Both the position numbers and the translations under genes were made by a program. A DNA stretch of 64,000 nt, taken from the NCBI RefSeq assembly GCF_012035195.1, contig NZ_JAAVJH010000015.1:17384-81383 (forward strand). Reading direction: 5' to 3'. The stretch's first letter is position 1. Every line of letters starts with the position of its first letter. Source of the stretch: Sphingomonas corticis (GTDB lineage Bacteria > Pseudomonadota > Alphaproteobacteria > Sphingomonadales > Sphingomonadaceae). The notes below the pieces were generated by a model that was not told the origin of the DNA, ran no database searches, and worked only from the letters and a program-made list of their open reading frames with translations. This document shows positions 8,728 to 17,261 of the stretch, in pieces.

Positions 8728-9317
8728 CCCCGTTCGAACCGCGCGACGGCTTCGACCGCATCGCGGCCGCGATGGCGGAGGTGGTGTCGTTCTCGCGGTC
8801 GCTCCCGGCCGGGCTCGCGCCCGTCGCGTCGATCTACCTCGACGGGGCCGTCGGCAACCTCATCCACGCGCGCGATGAGCTGCGGGCGGCCCTGGTCGGC
8901 GACCGTGGTGGTTGGCGTGCCGACATCGCCGAGATCGGTCTCGTTCAGACCGGTGTCGCGGGCGAAACGACGAGCGCCACCATCGCGGGCGGCGAGGCCG
9001 AGGGCGACCCCAGCCCCGACCTCGGTGCCGACGCGATCCGGTCGGGTCGGATGATGGAGCTCTCGCGGCGCGCCGGCTTCGCGGCGCTGCTCGCCAGCGC
9101 ACTTGCCGAGCACAGGTGGGTGCATCTCGCGAGCGGCGTGACATGGGCGTCGACCTGGCCGGCCGCGGACTCGCTCGTGCGCGCGCTCAACGGGGGCCGG
9201 CCTTTCCCCGCGATCGACCACGTGGCGCTCCGCGGGACCGTCGATCGCCGCGTTGCGGAGGAGCTAGCCGTGCTGGGATGGCGACGCCTGTCCTCCCCGC
9301 GGCTGCCTGGCCACTAG
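8724..9317 (+). CDS. Unknown protein, third gene of the DUF2384 operon
   Basis: A 197-residue protein of unknown family. It starts with GTG inside the GTGA overlap with the stop of the preceding gene, strong evidence of a coupled three-gene operon. The N-terminus (FDRIAAAMAEVVSFSRSLPA) and the segment around MELSRRAGFAALLASALAEH look alpha-helical; no membrane segment or catalytic motif stands out. Its stop overlaps the convergent ginD stop, so it is the first cargo gene next to the integration module. Confidence 0.65.
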   Translation: MTPFEPRDGFDRIAAAMAEVVSFSRSLPAGLAPVASIYLDGAVGNLIHARDELRAALVGDRGGWRADIAEIGLVQTGVAGETTSATIAGGEAEGDPSPDLGADAIRSGRMMELSRRAGFAALLASALAEHRWVHLASGVTWASTWPAADSLVRALNGGRPFPAIDHVALRGTVDRRVAEELAVLGWRRLSSPRLPGH

Positions 9318-9793
9318 CCCTTCTTCGTCCGCCAGCGCTTCGCCTCCGCGGCCGAGTCGAGCGCCTCGCGTCTGGCGCTGGCGAGCTGCAGGTCCTTCTC
9401 CGCCAGCTTGGACCGCAGCACCCGTTCCCGCTGCTTCCACTCCCGGGCCTCTTCCTGCAGCCGCTCGATCAGGGCCGAGGTGTTCTGGCTCACGCCGTGC
9501 GTCGGCCGGATGTCCCTGATGAACCGGGCGAGCTTGGGGTATCGCGGCGTCTTGCCGACCAGCGCCTTCCGGTCGCGCCCGGACTGGATCACGATGTTCT
9601 CGATGTTCACCGGCAGCCGCGCGTCCTCGTCGCCGTCGGCCCGCATCTCGTCGAGCTTCCCGAGCAGGTCCCGGTGGTCCGGCTCGCCCCTCAGCAGCGC
9701 GTCGACGGCGTCGACGAGGTCGCGGTAGACCGCGGGTCCGGAGCCCAGCGGGAAGTCGAGGTCAGCGCTGATCAGCAGTGGATGGTGCATCAT
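9314..9793 (-). CDS. ginD: GinD-like small coiled-coil protein of a GInt element
   Basis: A 159-residue protein with a globular N-terminus (MMHHPLLISADLDFPLGSGP) and a strongly helical, heptad-like C-terminus from about residue 100 (ALIERLQEEAREWKQRERVL onward). It begins 32 nt inside the end of the preceding recombinase gene. Three large tyrosine recombinases followed by a small helical protein is the diagnostic ginABCD layout of GInt islands, in which all four genes are needed for integration and excision. The name rests on gene order and size, because the sequence alone is not diagnostic. Confidence 0.65.
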   Translation of the reverse strand: MMHHPLLISADLDFPLGSGPAVYRDLVDAVDALLRGEPDHRDLLGKLDEMRADGDEDARLPVNIENIVIQSGRDRKALVGKTPRYPKLARFIRDIRPTHGVSQNTSALIERLQEEAREWKQRERVLRSKLAEKDLQLASARREALDSAAEAKRWRTKKG

Positions 9794-12131
9794 TCCCTCC
9801 CATGGTGTTGGCCAAGCCCGACAGCATTGCTCCGCCGACCTCTGCGTCCGTCGTCTTCGCCAGTGCGCCGGCGTTCGCCTTCGTCACCCTCGGCACGCTC
9901 GCGCCGAGCGCCTTCAGCACTCCGGCGGCCTGCTGTGCCATCCTCCGGACCACCTCGAAGTCGGCACTGCCGTCCGACAGCATCCAGTTGGACTGATGCT
10001 GCACGTAACGTCGCCGCCAGAAGGCGCCGTGCTCGCTCGAGACCGAGAAGTTCTCGCATCCGGCGCACATGCCGGGTGTCCTCGTCTCGACGTTCGGGCT
10101 GAGGCGGCGCCAGCCCGAGGTCCCCGCCGCCTCGTGGCACCGCGCCTTGTCCGGGTTGGCCGCGATGAGGCAGCGGCCGTGCTCCGCGTTGAAGATGCGC
10201 AGGTCCCGCGTCACGAGGGCATGCCTCACGTTCTCGTAGTTCTCCTCCAGCGGAAGGTCGCCGATCAGTCTCTCCAGGTCGTCGGCGAAGCCGTCCATGG
10301 CGCGGTCGAGCTTGCCGAACTTCCCGCCGTCCCGCCGTCGCATCTCGTAGAGCGCGCGGTGCGTCTCCATCATGTGGACGCTTTCCGCCGCCGCGATCAT
10401 CGATGGGTCCTCGGGCATGTATGCGCCTTCGGTGACGGCGATCGACATGTGCTTGAAGTGGTGCGCGAGCGCGGGGATCATCCGCTCGTCGAGCCGCATC
10501 ATGAAGAGCGCGAACGTCTTGCGCCACTGGTGCGTCCGGATACAGCGGCCATTGTCCTTCACGTAGGGCGCGAGCTTCGGGTTCCTCGCGACCTGTGACT
10601 TCAGCCCGGCAAGTCCGACCTCCTTGCGGCCCGCGTGCTGGGCGAGCGCGAGGTTCACCTGCGAGGACGACGCCGGAACGATCGAATCCTTGCGCCGCGG
10701 CAACCCTTGGGTCGCGAACGTCAGGATGAGCGAACGGCGCGTCAGGTCGTCCTCGACCAATTCGCGCCAAGGCTCGAACAGCCGTTCGAGGACGCGGATC
10801 GCGCGCACCACGGGCGGCTCCAGGTCGACCGCGTCCGCTGGGCGCGATCCGCAGAGCCACTTCTCGTCCTTCGGCTCGTCCTCTCCCTTCGAGAGCTTGC
10901 CGTGCATGAAGAAGTGGTGGTGGAGTCCGCTCTTCGACCGCTTGACCGAGATGCAGGCCGGCAGCGCGTGCGCGGGCGACGACCCGTCAACCGTCTGCGG
11001 CCCCTTCGGCTTGACCCCGGTCTCGAGGCTGAGGACCTCGCTGATGCGGCAGCCCGTCCCGGAGAAGATGACGGTGATGCAGGCGTTACGGATGAGCTGG
11101 ATGAGCTCGCGCAGCTCTTCGGAACCCGTGGCGAGCTTCGTGTCGAGCGAGAGCGGCGCGTGCCAGGCCTTTCCCTCGACCAGCGAGAAATTGAAGTCCG
11201 CCGTCACCTTCTGGATGCGCGCGATCTCGTGGACCCAGGGCGGCCGGTCCATCCGGAACATCGCGCCGAGGTGCAGCCTCTGGAGCTCGATCACGTCTTC
11301 GGCCGGTTTCCCGATGAGGCGGAACGCGTCGCCCATGATCAGGGTGGAAACCTCGTCGGGCAGAGGCGGGATGAGCGCGACCGCGATGGCCGACGCCTCC
11401 TCCGCCTCCCTCGCGACCGTGCTGCCTGGGAACGGGTCCTCCGGCAGCACGTCGACGCCACCAGCGGCCAGGTCGTCGCGGTGCTCCCATAGCTTGCCCA
11501 GTATCCAGAGCCTCAGGTGGGCCGCGGAGTAGGTGAACTCGTCCTTCGCGATGATCTTGGGCGGCTTGGCGCTCCGCTTCTTCTTGCCGGCCTTGGTCAT
11601 CGGCCGATGGAGCTCGGTGTGGCCGTCCGCCTCTACGGGCGGGTCGTCGGTGACTTGGACCTCCTCGTCCGTCGCGCTCGTGACGGCGGTCGCGTGGTCC
11701 AGCAGGTTTTCATCAGGGTCGACCTGTTCAGGGTCGGAGAGCGCGACGTGCAGGTCGCGCTTGAAGCGCTTCACCGCGTCGAGGTCGAACTGGTCAAGCG
11801 AGCTGTAGCCGTGCCGCTCCATGTAGCGCAGGAAGTGTCGGACGCCGACGCTGAAGTTCGCCGCCGAGGTGTGCTTGTGGAGGACGCGCCCGTCGCGCTC
11901 TAGGAACAGCAGCGCCGCGAGGTATTTCATCTCGTCGATCAGCCTCTGGTCCGCGGCGACGTCCCAGTGGATCGCGTGGAGCTTCCAGTTCCGGCCGGGT
12001 GTCCAGCCGTCGATATACCAGACGTCGCTGTCGAAGCGGCTGCGCGAAGAGACCATGACCGGCTTCGCGAGGATGTCATTGAGCCTGGGCAGCCGACCCA
12101 TGTCGAGGCGGGGGAGATGGTTAGCGTCCAT
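9762..12131 (-). CDS. ginC: GinC-like tyrosine recombinase
   Basis: A 789-residue member of the tyrosine recombinase fold. The catalytic pieces are visible: box I IFSGTGCRISEVLSLE with its Arg, box II THQWRKTFALFMM with H-x2-R, a HHFKH block, and EGAYM providing the candidate nucleophile Tyr. A Cys/His-rich patch near the C-terminus (RCLIAANPDKARCHEA, later CAGC) may bind zinc. The ATG at 12131 was chosen because it lies 5 bp after the ginB stop; the open frame extends further upstream only as antisense of ginB. It works with the neighbouring recombinases to integrate the island. Confidence 0.75.
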   Translation of the reverse strand: MDANHLPRLDMGRLPRLNDILAKPVMVSSRSRFDSDVWYIDGWTPGRNWKLHAIHWDVAADQRLIDEMKYLAALLFLERDGRVLHKHTSAANFSVGVRHFLRYMERHGYSSLDQFDLDAVKRFKRDLHVALSDPEQVDPDENLLDHATAVTSATDEEVQVTDDPPVEADGHTELHRPMTKAGKKKRSAKPPKIIAKDEFTYSAAHLRLWILGKLWEHRDDLAAGGVDVLPEDPFPGSTVAREAEEASAIAVALIPPLPDEVSTLIMGDAFRLIGKPAEDVIELQRLHLGAMFRMDRPPWVHEIARIQKVTADFNFSLVEGKAWHAPLSLDTKLATGSEELRELIQLIRNACITVIFSGTGCRISEVLSLETGVKPKGPQTVDGSSPAHALPACISVKRSKSGLHHHFFMHGKLSKGEDEPKDEKWLCGSRPADAVDLEPPVVRAIRVLERLFEPWRELVEDDLTRRSLILTFATQGLPRRKDSIVPASSSQVNLALAQHAGRKEVGLAGLKSQVARNPKLAPYVKDNGRCIRTHQWRKTFALFMMRLDERMIPALAHHFKHMSIAVTEGAYMPEDPSMIAAAESVHMMETHRALYEMRRRDGGKFGKLDRAMDGFADDLERLIGDLPLEENYENVRHALVTRDLRIFNAEHGRCLIAANPDKARCHEAAGTSGWRRLSPNVETRTPGMCAGCENFSVSSEHGAFWRRRYVQHQSNWMLSDGSADFEVVRRMAQQAAGVLKALGASVPRVTKANAGALAKTTDAEVGGAMLSGLANTMGGNDAPSTADQR

Positions 12132-12136
12132 GTCGT

Positions 12137-13966
12137 TCAATCCAGTCTGGGGAGGTCGGGGATGGTGGTCCGGGCCAGCGCTACGCCTCGCTTCACGACC
12201 TCGGGATCGGTGAAGATGCGCGCCCAGTGGACGGTGATGCGCTCCTTCACGGGCGCCCAGCGGCGGAGCCACGGTGGACCGAGCCGGCCTGCCGCCTCGT
12301 CGAGCGCCTCCCGGAGCTTGATGAGGTAGGCGTATGAGTGCTCGGAGCCGGGGTCCATCATCGCCAGCGGGCAGATCGGGCAACGGCCGTAGGCCTGGCA
12401 GAGGCGCCCCTTCCTCTCGCCCTTGAGCGGGGAGCGGTAGGGGTTGAGGCAGGCGAAGCCTGGCGTGGCCGATCCCAGGTCGGAGCGGAGGCGGTGCCGG
12501 GCAGCCACGTCGATGCGCCCCGCGGTCTGGTATTTGCGCTCCAGCTGCAGCATGCCCGCCGCGAGCATCTCCTCGTTCCGGCGCTGGAAGGCCTCGCTGG
12601 TGTAGAACTCACGGGTCGTGTTGGGATCGTCGTGGTTCGCGACCTGCTGCATCGCGAGCAGGTTGCCGTCGGTGATCTCGTGCACGAGGTCCAGCGTCGT
12701 CGGCCTGATCTGCTTCAGCTGGAAGACGTCGATCTTGTGGCGGGCGCAGAACCGCGCGATCGCCTTGCGCATCGCGATGTCTGTCCCTTCGAGCGCGAAG
12801 ACCTTGTTGTATTTCCAGCTGTAGCGGAGAAACACGCGGTTCGCCCATTCGGGCCTGACGATCGCGCGGGCCCGCAAGCACCGGTCCCGCAGGTGGCGCA
12901 GGATCGTGCGCGGGTTGTCGAGGTCGTCCGTCGCCAGGACGGTGTTGATCTGGTTCTTGTTCGCCCTCGGCTTGAACGGCTTGAGCCTGATCCGCTCCCG
13001 CCCGAAAAGCGTCTCGTCCTCGTAGTCGTCGTGGGTCATGTTGAGCACCACGCCCGGGTTGAACGCGAACATCAGCGTGAGAAGGAGGACGAACGGGAGG
13101 ATCTCGTCGAGGTTGGGGTAGAGGAGAGCCTTCGCCGCCTCGAAGAGCGCCTTATCGATGCTGGGGGCGAAGCGCTTCGAGCGGGCGGCGATCTTCCAGT
13201 AGACCGGTATGCTGCCCTTGTAGGTCTGCATCAGGTAGGCGGCGCATGAGAAGGCGTCCTTGCCGGCCGCCTCGAGCGGGACTGCTTGGCTCATTGTCGC
13301 CTTGAGCCTGTCGCGATCCTTGCGGAACCGCAGGATGCTCCTCTCGCAGTCGTCGGCGGCATGGACGTAGAGCCGCTCTAGCGTGGCGTCGTCGAGGATC
13401 TCGGTATGCTTGGTGTCCTTTCCCGCGTTGGGGTAGGGGTTCTTGAGCAGCTTAAGCGCGGGTGACAGCTGCGGTGCCCACCGCTTCGACGCCATCAGCG
13501 TCGAGAGGATCCGCTGGCCCGCTAGCAGCACCTTCGAGCGGCTGTTCTCGCTCGGCATGAAGATCGGGGATTCAGGGTCGTCGATCCACGCCTTGAACGC
13601 CACGAGGGTACTCTCGTCGATGTCGCTGAGCCTCGTCTCGTGCTTGGCGCCATGTCTGGCGAGGAAGGCCACGAACCCGGTCTTAAGCGTTCCCCATCCC
13701 CTGTATCGGGCGTCGGCGGATCTGCTCTCGAGGAAGCGCAGCGTGTAGGCCTCGGCGAGCGGCTGCGCGAGATGCGTGAAGGCGTGGAGCCCTTGAAGCT
13801 CGACCGGCCCCTTCGACAGGGCGCCGAAGTGATTGGGGAACGCAACGGAGATCGCGCCGTCGTCGCCTCGCCGGATGTATCTCGCGACGACGTTGTCCGG
13901 GTCCGCCCGCTGCTGCTTCTTGGCTTCGCGCGCGCGGCGCGCGGCCTCGCTCTCCCGTTTCGCCAT
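12137..13966 (-). CDS. ginB: GinB-like tyrosine recombinase, degenerate catalytic box I
   Basis: A 609-residue protein with a tyrosine recombinase-like C-terminal half. The segment QLKQIRPTTLDLVHEITDGN and the following ANHDDPNTTREFYTS supply the second Arg, a His and the Tyr. Where box I should carry the first Arg, the sequence reads FAFNPGVVLNMTHDD, so that Arg appears lost. The C-terminus has a four-Cys cluster (FACLNPY, then RLCQAYGRCPICPL) that may bind zinc. It starts 10 bp after ginA. It is probably a structural or partner subunit of the recombination complex. Confidence 0.75.
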   Translation of the reverse strand: MAKRESEAARRAREAKKQQRADPDNVVARYIRRGDDGAISVAFPNHFGALSKGPVELQGLHAFTHLAQPLAEAYTLRFLESRSADARYRGWGTLKTGFVAFLARHGAKHETRLSDIDESTLVAFKAWIDDPESPIFMPSENSRSKVLLAGQRILSTLMASKRWAPQLSPALKLLKNPYPNAGKDTKHTEILDDATLERLYVHAADDCERSILRFRKDRDRLKATMSQAVPLEAAGKDAFSCAAYLMQTYKGSIPVYWKIAARSKRFAPSIDKALFEAAKALLYPNLDEILPFVLLLTLMFAFNPGVVLNMTHDDYEDETLFGRERIRLKPFKPRANKNQINTVLATDDLDNPRTILRHLRDRCLRARAIVRPEWANRVFLRYSWKYNKVFALEGTDIAMRKAIARFCARHKIDVFQLKQIRPTTLDLVHEITDGNLLAMQQVANHDDPNTTREFYTSEAFQRRNEEMLAAGMLQLERKYQTAGRIDVAARHRLRSDLGSATPGFACLNPYRSPLKGERKGRLCQAYGRCPICPLAMMDPGSEHSYAYLIKLREALDEAAGRLGPPWLRRWAPVKERITVHWARIFTDPEVVKRGVALARTTIPDLPRLD

Positions 13967-13976
13967 TTTCCCCTCC

Positions 13977-15380
13977 TCAGTGGATCGTCTCTTCGCGCCG
14001 GTCCTCGGCGACCCACCTGTCGCGCATTGCGCGATAGGCCTGTCCCAGCCTGTCCAGCGTCTCGGCGCCGAACGCGTCGAGCACCTTCAGGTAGGTCCCG
14101 ACCGTGGTGGAGACGGACGCGTGCCCGAGCAGTTTCTGGATGCGGATCCAGGGGCGCGGGATGCCGATGTCCTCCAGCGCATGGTAGGTCATCACGGCGA
14201 AGGTGTGCCGGAAGTCATGGAATGTGTGCCGAGGGCCGATGGCGACGGCCGCGTCGGGCGTGCCTTTTGCGATCGTCTTGGAGCGGCGCAGCTCCTCTAT
14301 GCCTAGGCAGGTCTCGGCGAACCGCTGCTCGATCGGCTCGGCGTTCGCGCGCTTGCCGACGTGGCGCCCGGACCCCGGTGGGTTGACCAGCAGCTGCCAT
14401 GGGAGCGAGGTGGCGTGGCGTCCCTTCGCCCAGATCCGCCTCGCCTCGGCGAGCGCGACCGACCTCTCCTTGGCGATGTATTCGGCGATCTCGCTCATCA
14501 GCCAATAGGGGATGAAGACCTCGCGCGGGACGAGACCCTTGGTGTGCGTGATGCGGAGCTCGAAGAGCTTGAACCCCTCCTCTGGCGTGCAGGTGAAGTC
14601 CTTAAAGGTCGCTGAGTCGAGGTTCAGGATCTCGTCGATGCGCATGCCGCAGGACAGCGCGAGCTCCATCGCGAGGCGGTCGCGCGAGGTCATGAGCTTG
14701 CCGTCGGGCTCCTTGCGCCAGACGCTGTCCTTGACCTCTGGGTCGGGTGTCCACTTCTCGCCCATGTCGCTCGGGAGCTTGCCCATCCCGCGCTCGAACG
14801 CGGGGAGATACTTGCCGGCGATCGGGTGCGGGTCAGCCTCGAAGCGCTGCCACTCGGGGGGCTTCGTCCGCCGCCGCGAAGCGGCGAACTTCAGCTTGGC
14901 GAGCCTTGTCGAGGCAAGTGCCGTGGGTGCCCGCTCGACCAACCCCTCGTCGAGCGCCCAGCGGTAGAACTCGCTGACGGAGGCGGCGCGGCGCTTGACC
15001 GTCGAACTGGCGAGGAAGTTGTTGGTGCGGCCGCTGATGAGCGTTCGCTGGTCGATCAGCCATTCGGCCACGAGGTCGTCGTCGGCGACGTCCCACGGGA
15101 TCTCGCGGGCGTCGAGCTTATACCACCAGTCCTTGAGGTCGGAGATCGCGGCTTCGGCCGAATTGCGCTTCGTCCAGCGGCCCTCCGACCAGCAGTTTGC
15201 GGAGGTGAACTTGGCGCGGGCGTAGAGCAGCACAGGCTCTATGACTTCGGCGCTCTCGACGTCGAACAGGAACGGGAAGCCTGTCGGAAGCGCAGGCCGC
15301 CTGCCGGCGGCGGCAACGCGATCGACGTTCGGCTCCGGCACGCTTTCGTCGAGATCGAAGTGCTCGATCACCAGTTCCAT
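13977..15380 (-). CDS. ginA: GinA-like tyrosine recombinase with complete catalytic set
   Basis: A 467-residue site-specific recombinase, first gene of the four-gene module. Seen: box I ALSCGMRIDEILNLD with Arg247, box II FHDFRHTFAV with His388-x2-Arg391, and LLGHASVSTTVGTYL with His420 and nucleophile Tyr430. The N-terminal 200 residues form the SAM-like core-binding domain (SAEAAISDLKDWWYKL region). All canonical R-H-R-H-Y positions are filled, so this subunit should be able to cleave DNA. The ATG lies about 100-220 bp from a cluster of short repeats likely to be its binding sites. Confidence 0.85.
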   Translation of the reverse strand: MELVIEHFDLDESVPEPNVDRVAAAGRRPALPTGFPFLFDVESAEVIEPVLLYARAKFTSANCWSEGRWTKRNSAEAAISDLKDWWYKLDAREIPWDVADDDLVAEWLIDQRTLISGRTNNFLASSTVKRRAASVSEFYRWALDEGLVERAPTALASTRLAKLKFAASRRRTKPPEWQRFEADPHPIAGKYLPAFERGMGKLPSDMGEKWTPDPEVKDSVWRKEPDGKLMTSRDRLAMELALSCGMRIDEILNLDSATFKDFTCTPEEGFKLFELRITHTKGLVPREVFIPYWLMSEIAEYIAKERSVALAEARRIWAKGRHATSLPWQLLVNPPGSGRHVGKRANAEPIEQRFAETCLGIEELRRSKTIAKGTPDAAVAIGPRHTFHDFRHTFAVMTYHALEDIGIPRPWIRIQKLLGHASVSTTVGTYLKVLDAFGAETLDRLGQAYRAMRDRWVAEDRREETIH

Positions 15381-15436
15381 TTCAATTTTCCTCTCAATGT
15401 GGACGGACGCCTCACCCGTCCGGCACGGGCTTTTCA

Positions 15437-15602
15437 GAAGGGACTTTTCCGCAAGGCCGGATAATCCAGCTTATGTCGGGTCGCGATTTCGTCCCTTCGG
15501 GGGAATGCCGTGTAAGAAGCGGTGAGTGGGACCTGAGGGGACCTTGGACGTCCGCCTGTTAACATCAGGTCCCCGCTCGGGTCCCTTGCCTCGTCCCTTC
15601 GC
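15437..15602. repeat. Cluster of GTCCCTTC/GGGACC repeats upstream of ginA (candidate attachment end)
   Basis: TCGTCCCTTCG occurs twice in direct orientation (15489-15499 and 15591-15601). GTCCCTTG lies at 15581-15588, and the inverse GAAGGGAC at 15437-15444. Between them GGGACCTGAGGGGACC faces GGTCCCCGCTCGGGTCCC, an imperfect inverted repeat with about 16 bases between the arms. Arrays like this are typical recombinase binding sites at an island end. No second end is visible to test it. Confidence 0.45.
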
Positions 15603-15646
15603 CCGACCGTCGAGACGACTGTCTCGGCGACCGGGTGATGGGACCG

Positions 15647-16261
15647 TCAGGCGGCGAGCTTGTCGGAGCGGTATGCCCACTGGCCAGGCCCGTTGAACTG
15701 GACGAAGCCCCGACTGACCCCGACGTGGGCGTCACGCATCGCGTCGGACGCCGCCAGCTTCAGGAGCAGGTTGGCGCCGCGCCGCAGCCCGGCCTCAAGC
15801 TTCGCGGCCGGCCAGCCCTCGACCTTCGCGATACTGCGGCCGGGACGCAGCACGAAGTGGCATGGCGCCTCGCGCTCCAGGCCGACGAGGACTGCACGCT
15901 TGCCGCCTGCCGGCGCCCAGAGGCCGCATTGCGGATAGCAGGCGATCAGGTCGCCCTCGACCCGGAAGACCATGATGCCGTGCGGATCGCCGGCCGCCCG
16001 CTCGATGTGGAAGGTTAAGTGGACGACGTCGGTCTCCAGGCGCGCGGCGGCGGCCATCAGCAGGTCGCGTTCCCCGAGCGTCAGCCTGAAGCCGGACTGG
16101 ATGATCGGCTCCTCGTCCGTCTGGTCGTAGCCGCGGCGTCCGAGCAGCAGGAGGTTCAGCGCTGCCATGTGGCGCGCCATGTTGCCGGCCGCGACCGGGT
16201 CCGCGGCGACGCGCTCCTGCTCGCGCTGCATCTCGCGTTCGGCTTCCGTAATCTCTTTCAT
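15647..16261 (-). CDS. Hypothetical protein flanking the GInt end
   Basis: A 204-residue protein with a charged helical N-terminus (MKEITEAEREMQREQERVAA), a helical middle rich in Ala/Leu, and an apparently beta-rich C-terminal half ending VQFNGPGQWAYRSDKLAA. I do not recognise a family. It has no signal peptide or membrane segment. It lies immediately outside the candidate GInt boundary, so it could be the first resident gene or the last gene of another element. Its 5' side faces the operator at 16359-16380. Confidence 0.6.
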   Translation of the reverse strand: MKEITEAEREMQREQERVAADPVAAGNMARHMAALNLLLLGRRGYDQTDEEPIIQSGFRLTLGERDLLMAAAARLETDVVHLTFHIERAAGDPHGIMVFRVEGDLIACYPQCGLWAPAGGKRAVLVGLEREAPCHFVLRPGRSIAKVEGWPAAKLEAGLRRGANLLLKLAASDAMRDAHVGVSRGFVQFNGPGQWAYRSDKLAA

Positions 16262-16358
16262 GATCTGCTCCTTGGTTGGCGCGGAAGCCTGGCCTTTTCC
16301 CTCGGCCCGACTTCACACCCCTTCGCACCGCACCCGGATGCGAATCACGCTTGCACCC

Positions 16359-16380
16359 TGGAATAACGACCGTTACCCAA
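16359..16380. promoter_or_regulatory. Palindromic operator, copy 1
   Basis: The core TAACG-AC-CGTTA is a perfect inverted repeat inside TGGAATAACGA, then CCGTTACCCAA. It sits 96 bp before the methyltransferase start. It belongs to a set of seven similar boxes in this window whose consensus is about TTGGATAACG-N2-CGTTATCCAA. Confidence 0.65.
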
Positions 16381-16475
16381 TGCATAACCGCTGCTATCCG
16401 TCGCCTGCGGCTGCACCGGTGCGCATCATGGCGACGATCATGACGGTAGGCGGATCGGGGACCGGGAGACTGACG

Positions 16476-17261
16476 ATGGGGAACGCCGACGGTCAGGACC
16501 ATGACCAGCTGGTCGACGCGCAGTTTGGCAAGCAGGCCGAGCGCTACGTCGAGAGCTCCGTCCACGCGACTGGCGTCGATCTGCGGCGCATCGGCGACAT
16601 CGCGCGGATCGGGGTCTACGATCGCGTGCTCGACCTCGGTTGCGGCGGCGGGCACGTGACCTACGCCGTGGCGCCGCACGTCTCCGACGTCGTCGCGTGC
16701 GATCTTTCCCAGGGCATGCTCGACGCCGTGGCGACGGAGGCGGCAGGTCGCCACCTCTCCAATGTCCGCACGGCGCTGGCGTCGTCGGAACGGCTGCCGT
16801 TCGCGGACGCGTCGTTCGACCTAGTCGTCAGCCGCTACAGCGTGCACCACTGGCGGGACTGGGAGGCGGGGCTGCGCGAGGCGCGGCGCGTCGTGCGGCC
16901 CGATGGCTGCCTGGTCTTCGTCGACGTGATGGCGCCTTCGTCCCCGATGCTGGACACGCACCTGCAGGCGGTCGAGCTGCTGCGCGACCCGTCCCATGTC
17001 CGCGACCGCAGCATGGCGGAGTGGATCGCGGCGCTCGGGCGCGCCGCGATCACGCCCGTCTGGGTCGAACCCTTCCGGCTCCCGCTCGAGTTCGTCCCCT
17101 GGGTCGAGCGCATGGCCACGCCCGACGTCGCGGTGGACGCGATCCGATGGTTGCAGCGGGGGTCCTCGTCGGAGGTGCAGGCCGCGTTCCAGATCAAGGA
17201 CGATGGCGGCTTCGTGGTGGACGCCGTGTTCATCGAGTGCCGGGCGGGAGAGGTCGCATGA
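16476..17261 (+). CDS. Class I SAM-dependent methyltransferase
   Basis: A 261-residue protein with the Rossmann-type methyltransferase motifs: motif I VLDLGCGGGHVTYAV near residue 50, acidic loop VVACDLSQGMLDAV, motif II RLPFADASFDLVVSRYSVHH, and motif III EARRVVRPDGCLVFVD. This UbiE/Methyltransf_11 type methylates small molecules using S-adenosylmethionine in the cytoplasm; the substrate cannot be read. The ATG at 16476 has GGGAG 7 bases upstream. It is coupled to the next gene by an ATGA overlap, and its promoter region carries operator copy 1. Confidence 0.85.
   Translation: MGNADGQDHDQLVDAQFGKQAERYVESSVHATGVDLRRIGDIARIGVYDRVLDLGCGGGHVTYAVAPHVSDVVACDLSQGMLDAVATEAAGRHLSNVRTALASSERLPFADASFDLVVSRYSVHHWRDWEAGLREARRVVRPDGCLVFVDVMAPSSPMLDTHLQAVELLRDPSHVRDRSMAEWIAALGRAAITPVWVEPFRLPLEFVPWVERMATPDVAVDAIRWLQRGSSSEVQAAFQIKDDGGFVVDAVFIECRAGEVA

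Larger units (their letters stand above)
9314..15602 (-). mobile_element. GInt-type integration module (ginABCD) with candidate island end
   Basis: Four genes in one direction with spacing of +10 bp, +5 bp and a 32-bp overlap: 467-, 609- and 789-residue tyrosine recombinases, then a 159-residue coiled-coil protein. GInts are described as a ginABCD operon at one end, a cargo region, and a short AT-rich far end. On that model the outer boundary lies just upstream of ginA (15.4-15.6 kb) and the cargo runs left from 9.3 kb, at least to 5.8 kb and probably beyond base 1. The other end is not visible. Confidence 0.7.

Noticed and set aside
12783..12792. GTCCCTTCG inside ginB, resembling the repeats near ginA
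   Set aside because: A single copy within coding sequence; expected by chance in GC-rich DNA.
16381..16402. Possible eighth palindrome (ATAAC...GCTATCC) just after operator copy 1
   Set aside because: Only partial arms match and the spacing differs; it may be a weak neighbour site but is not supported.
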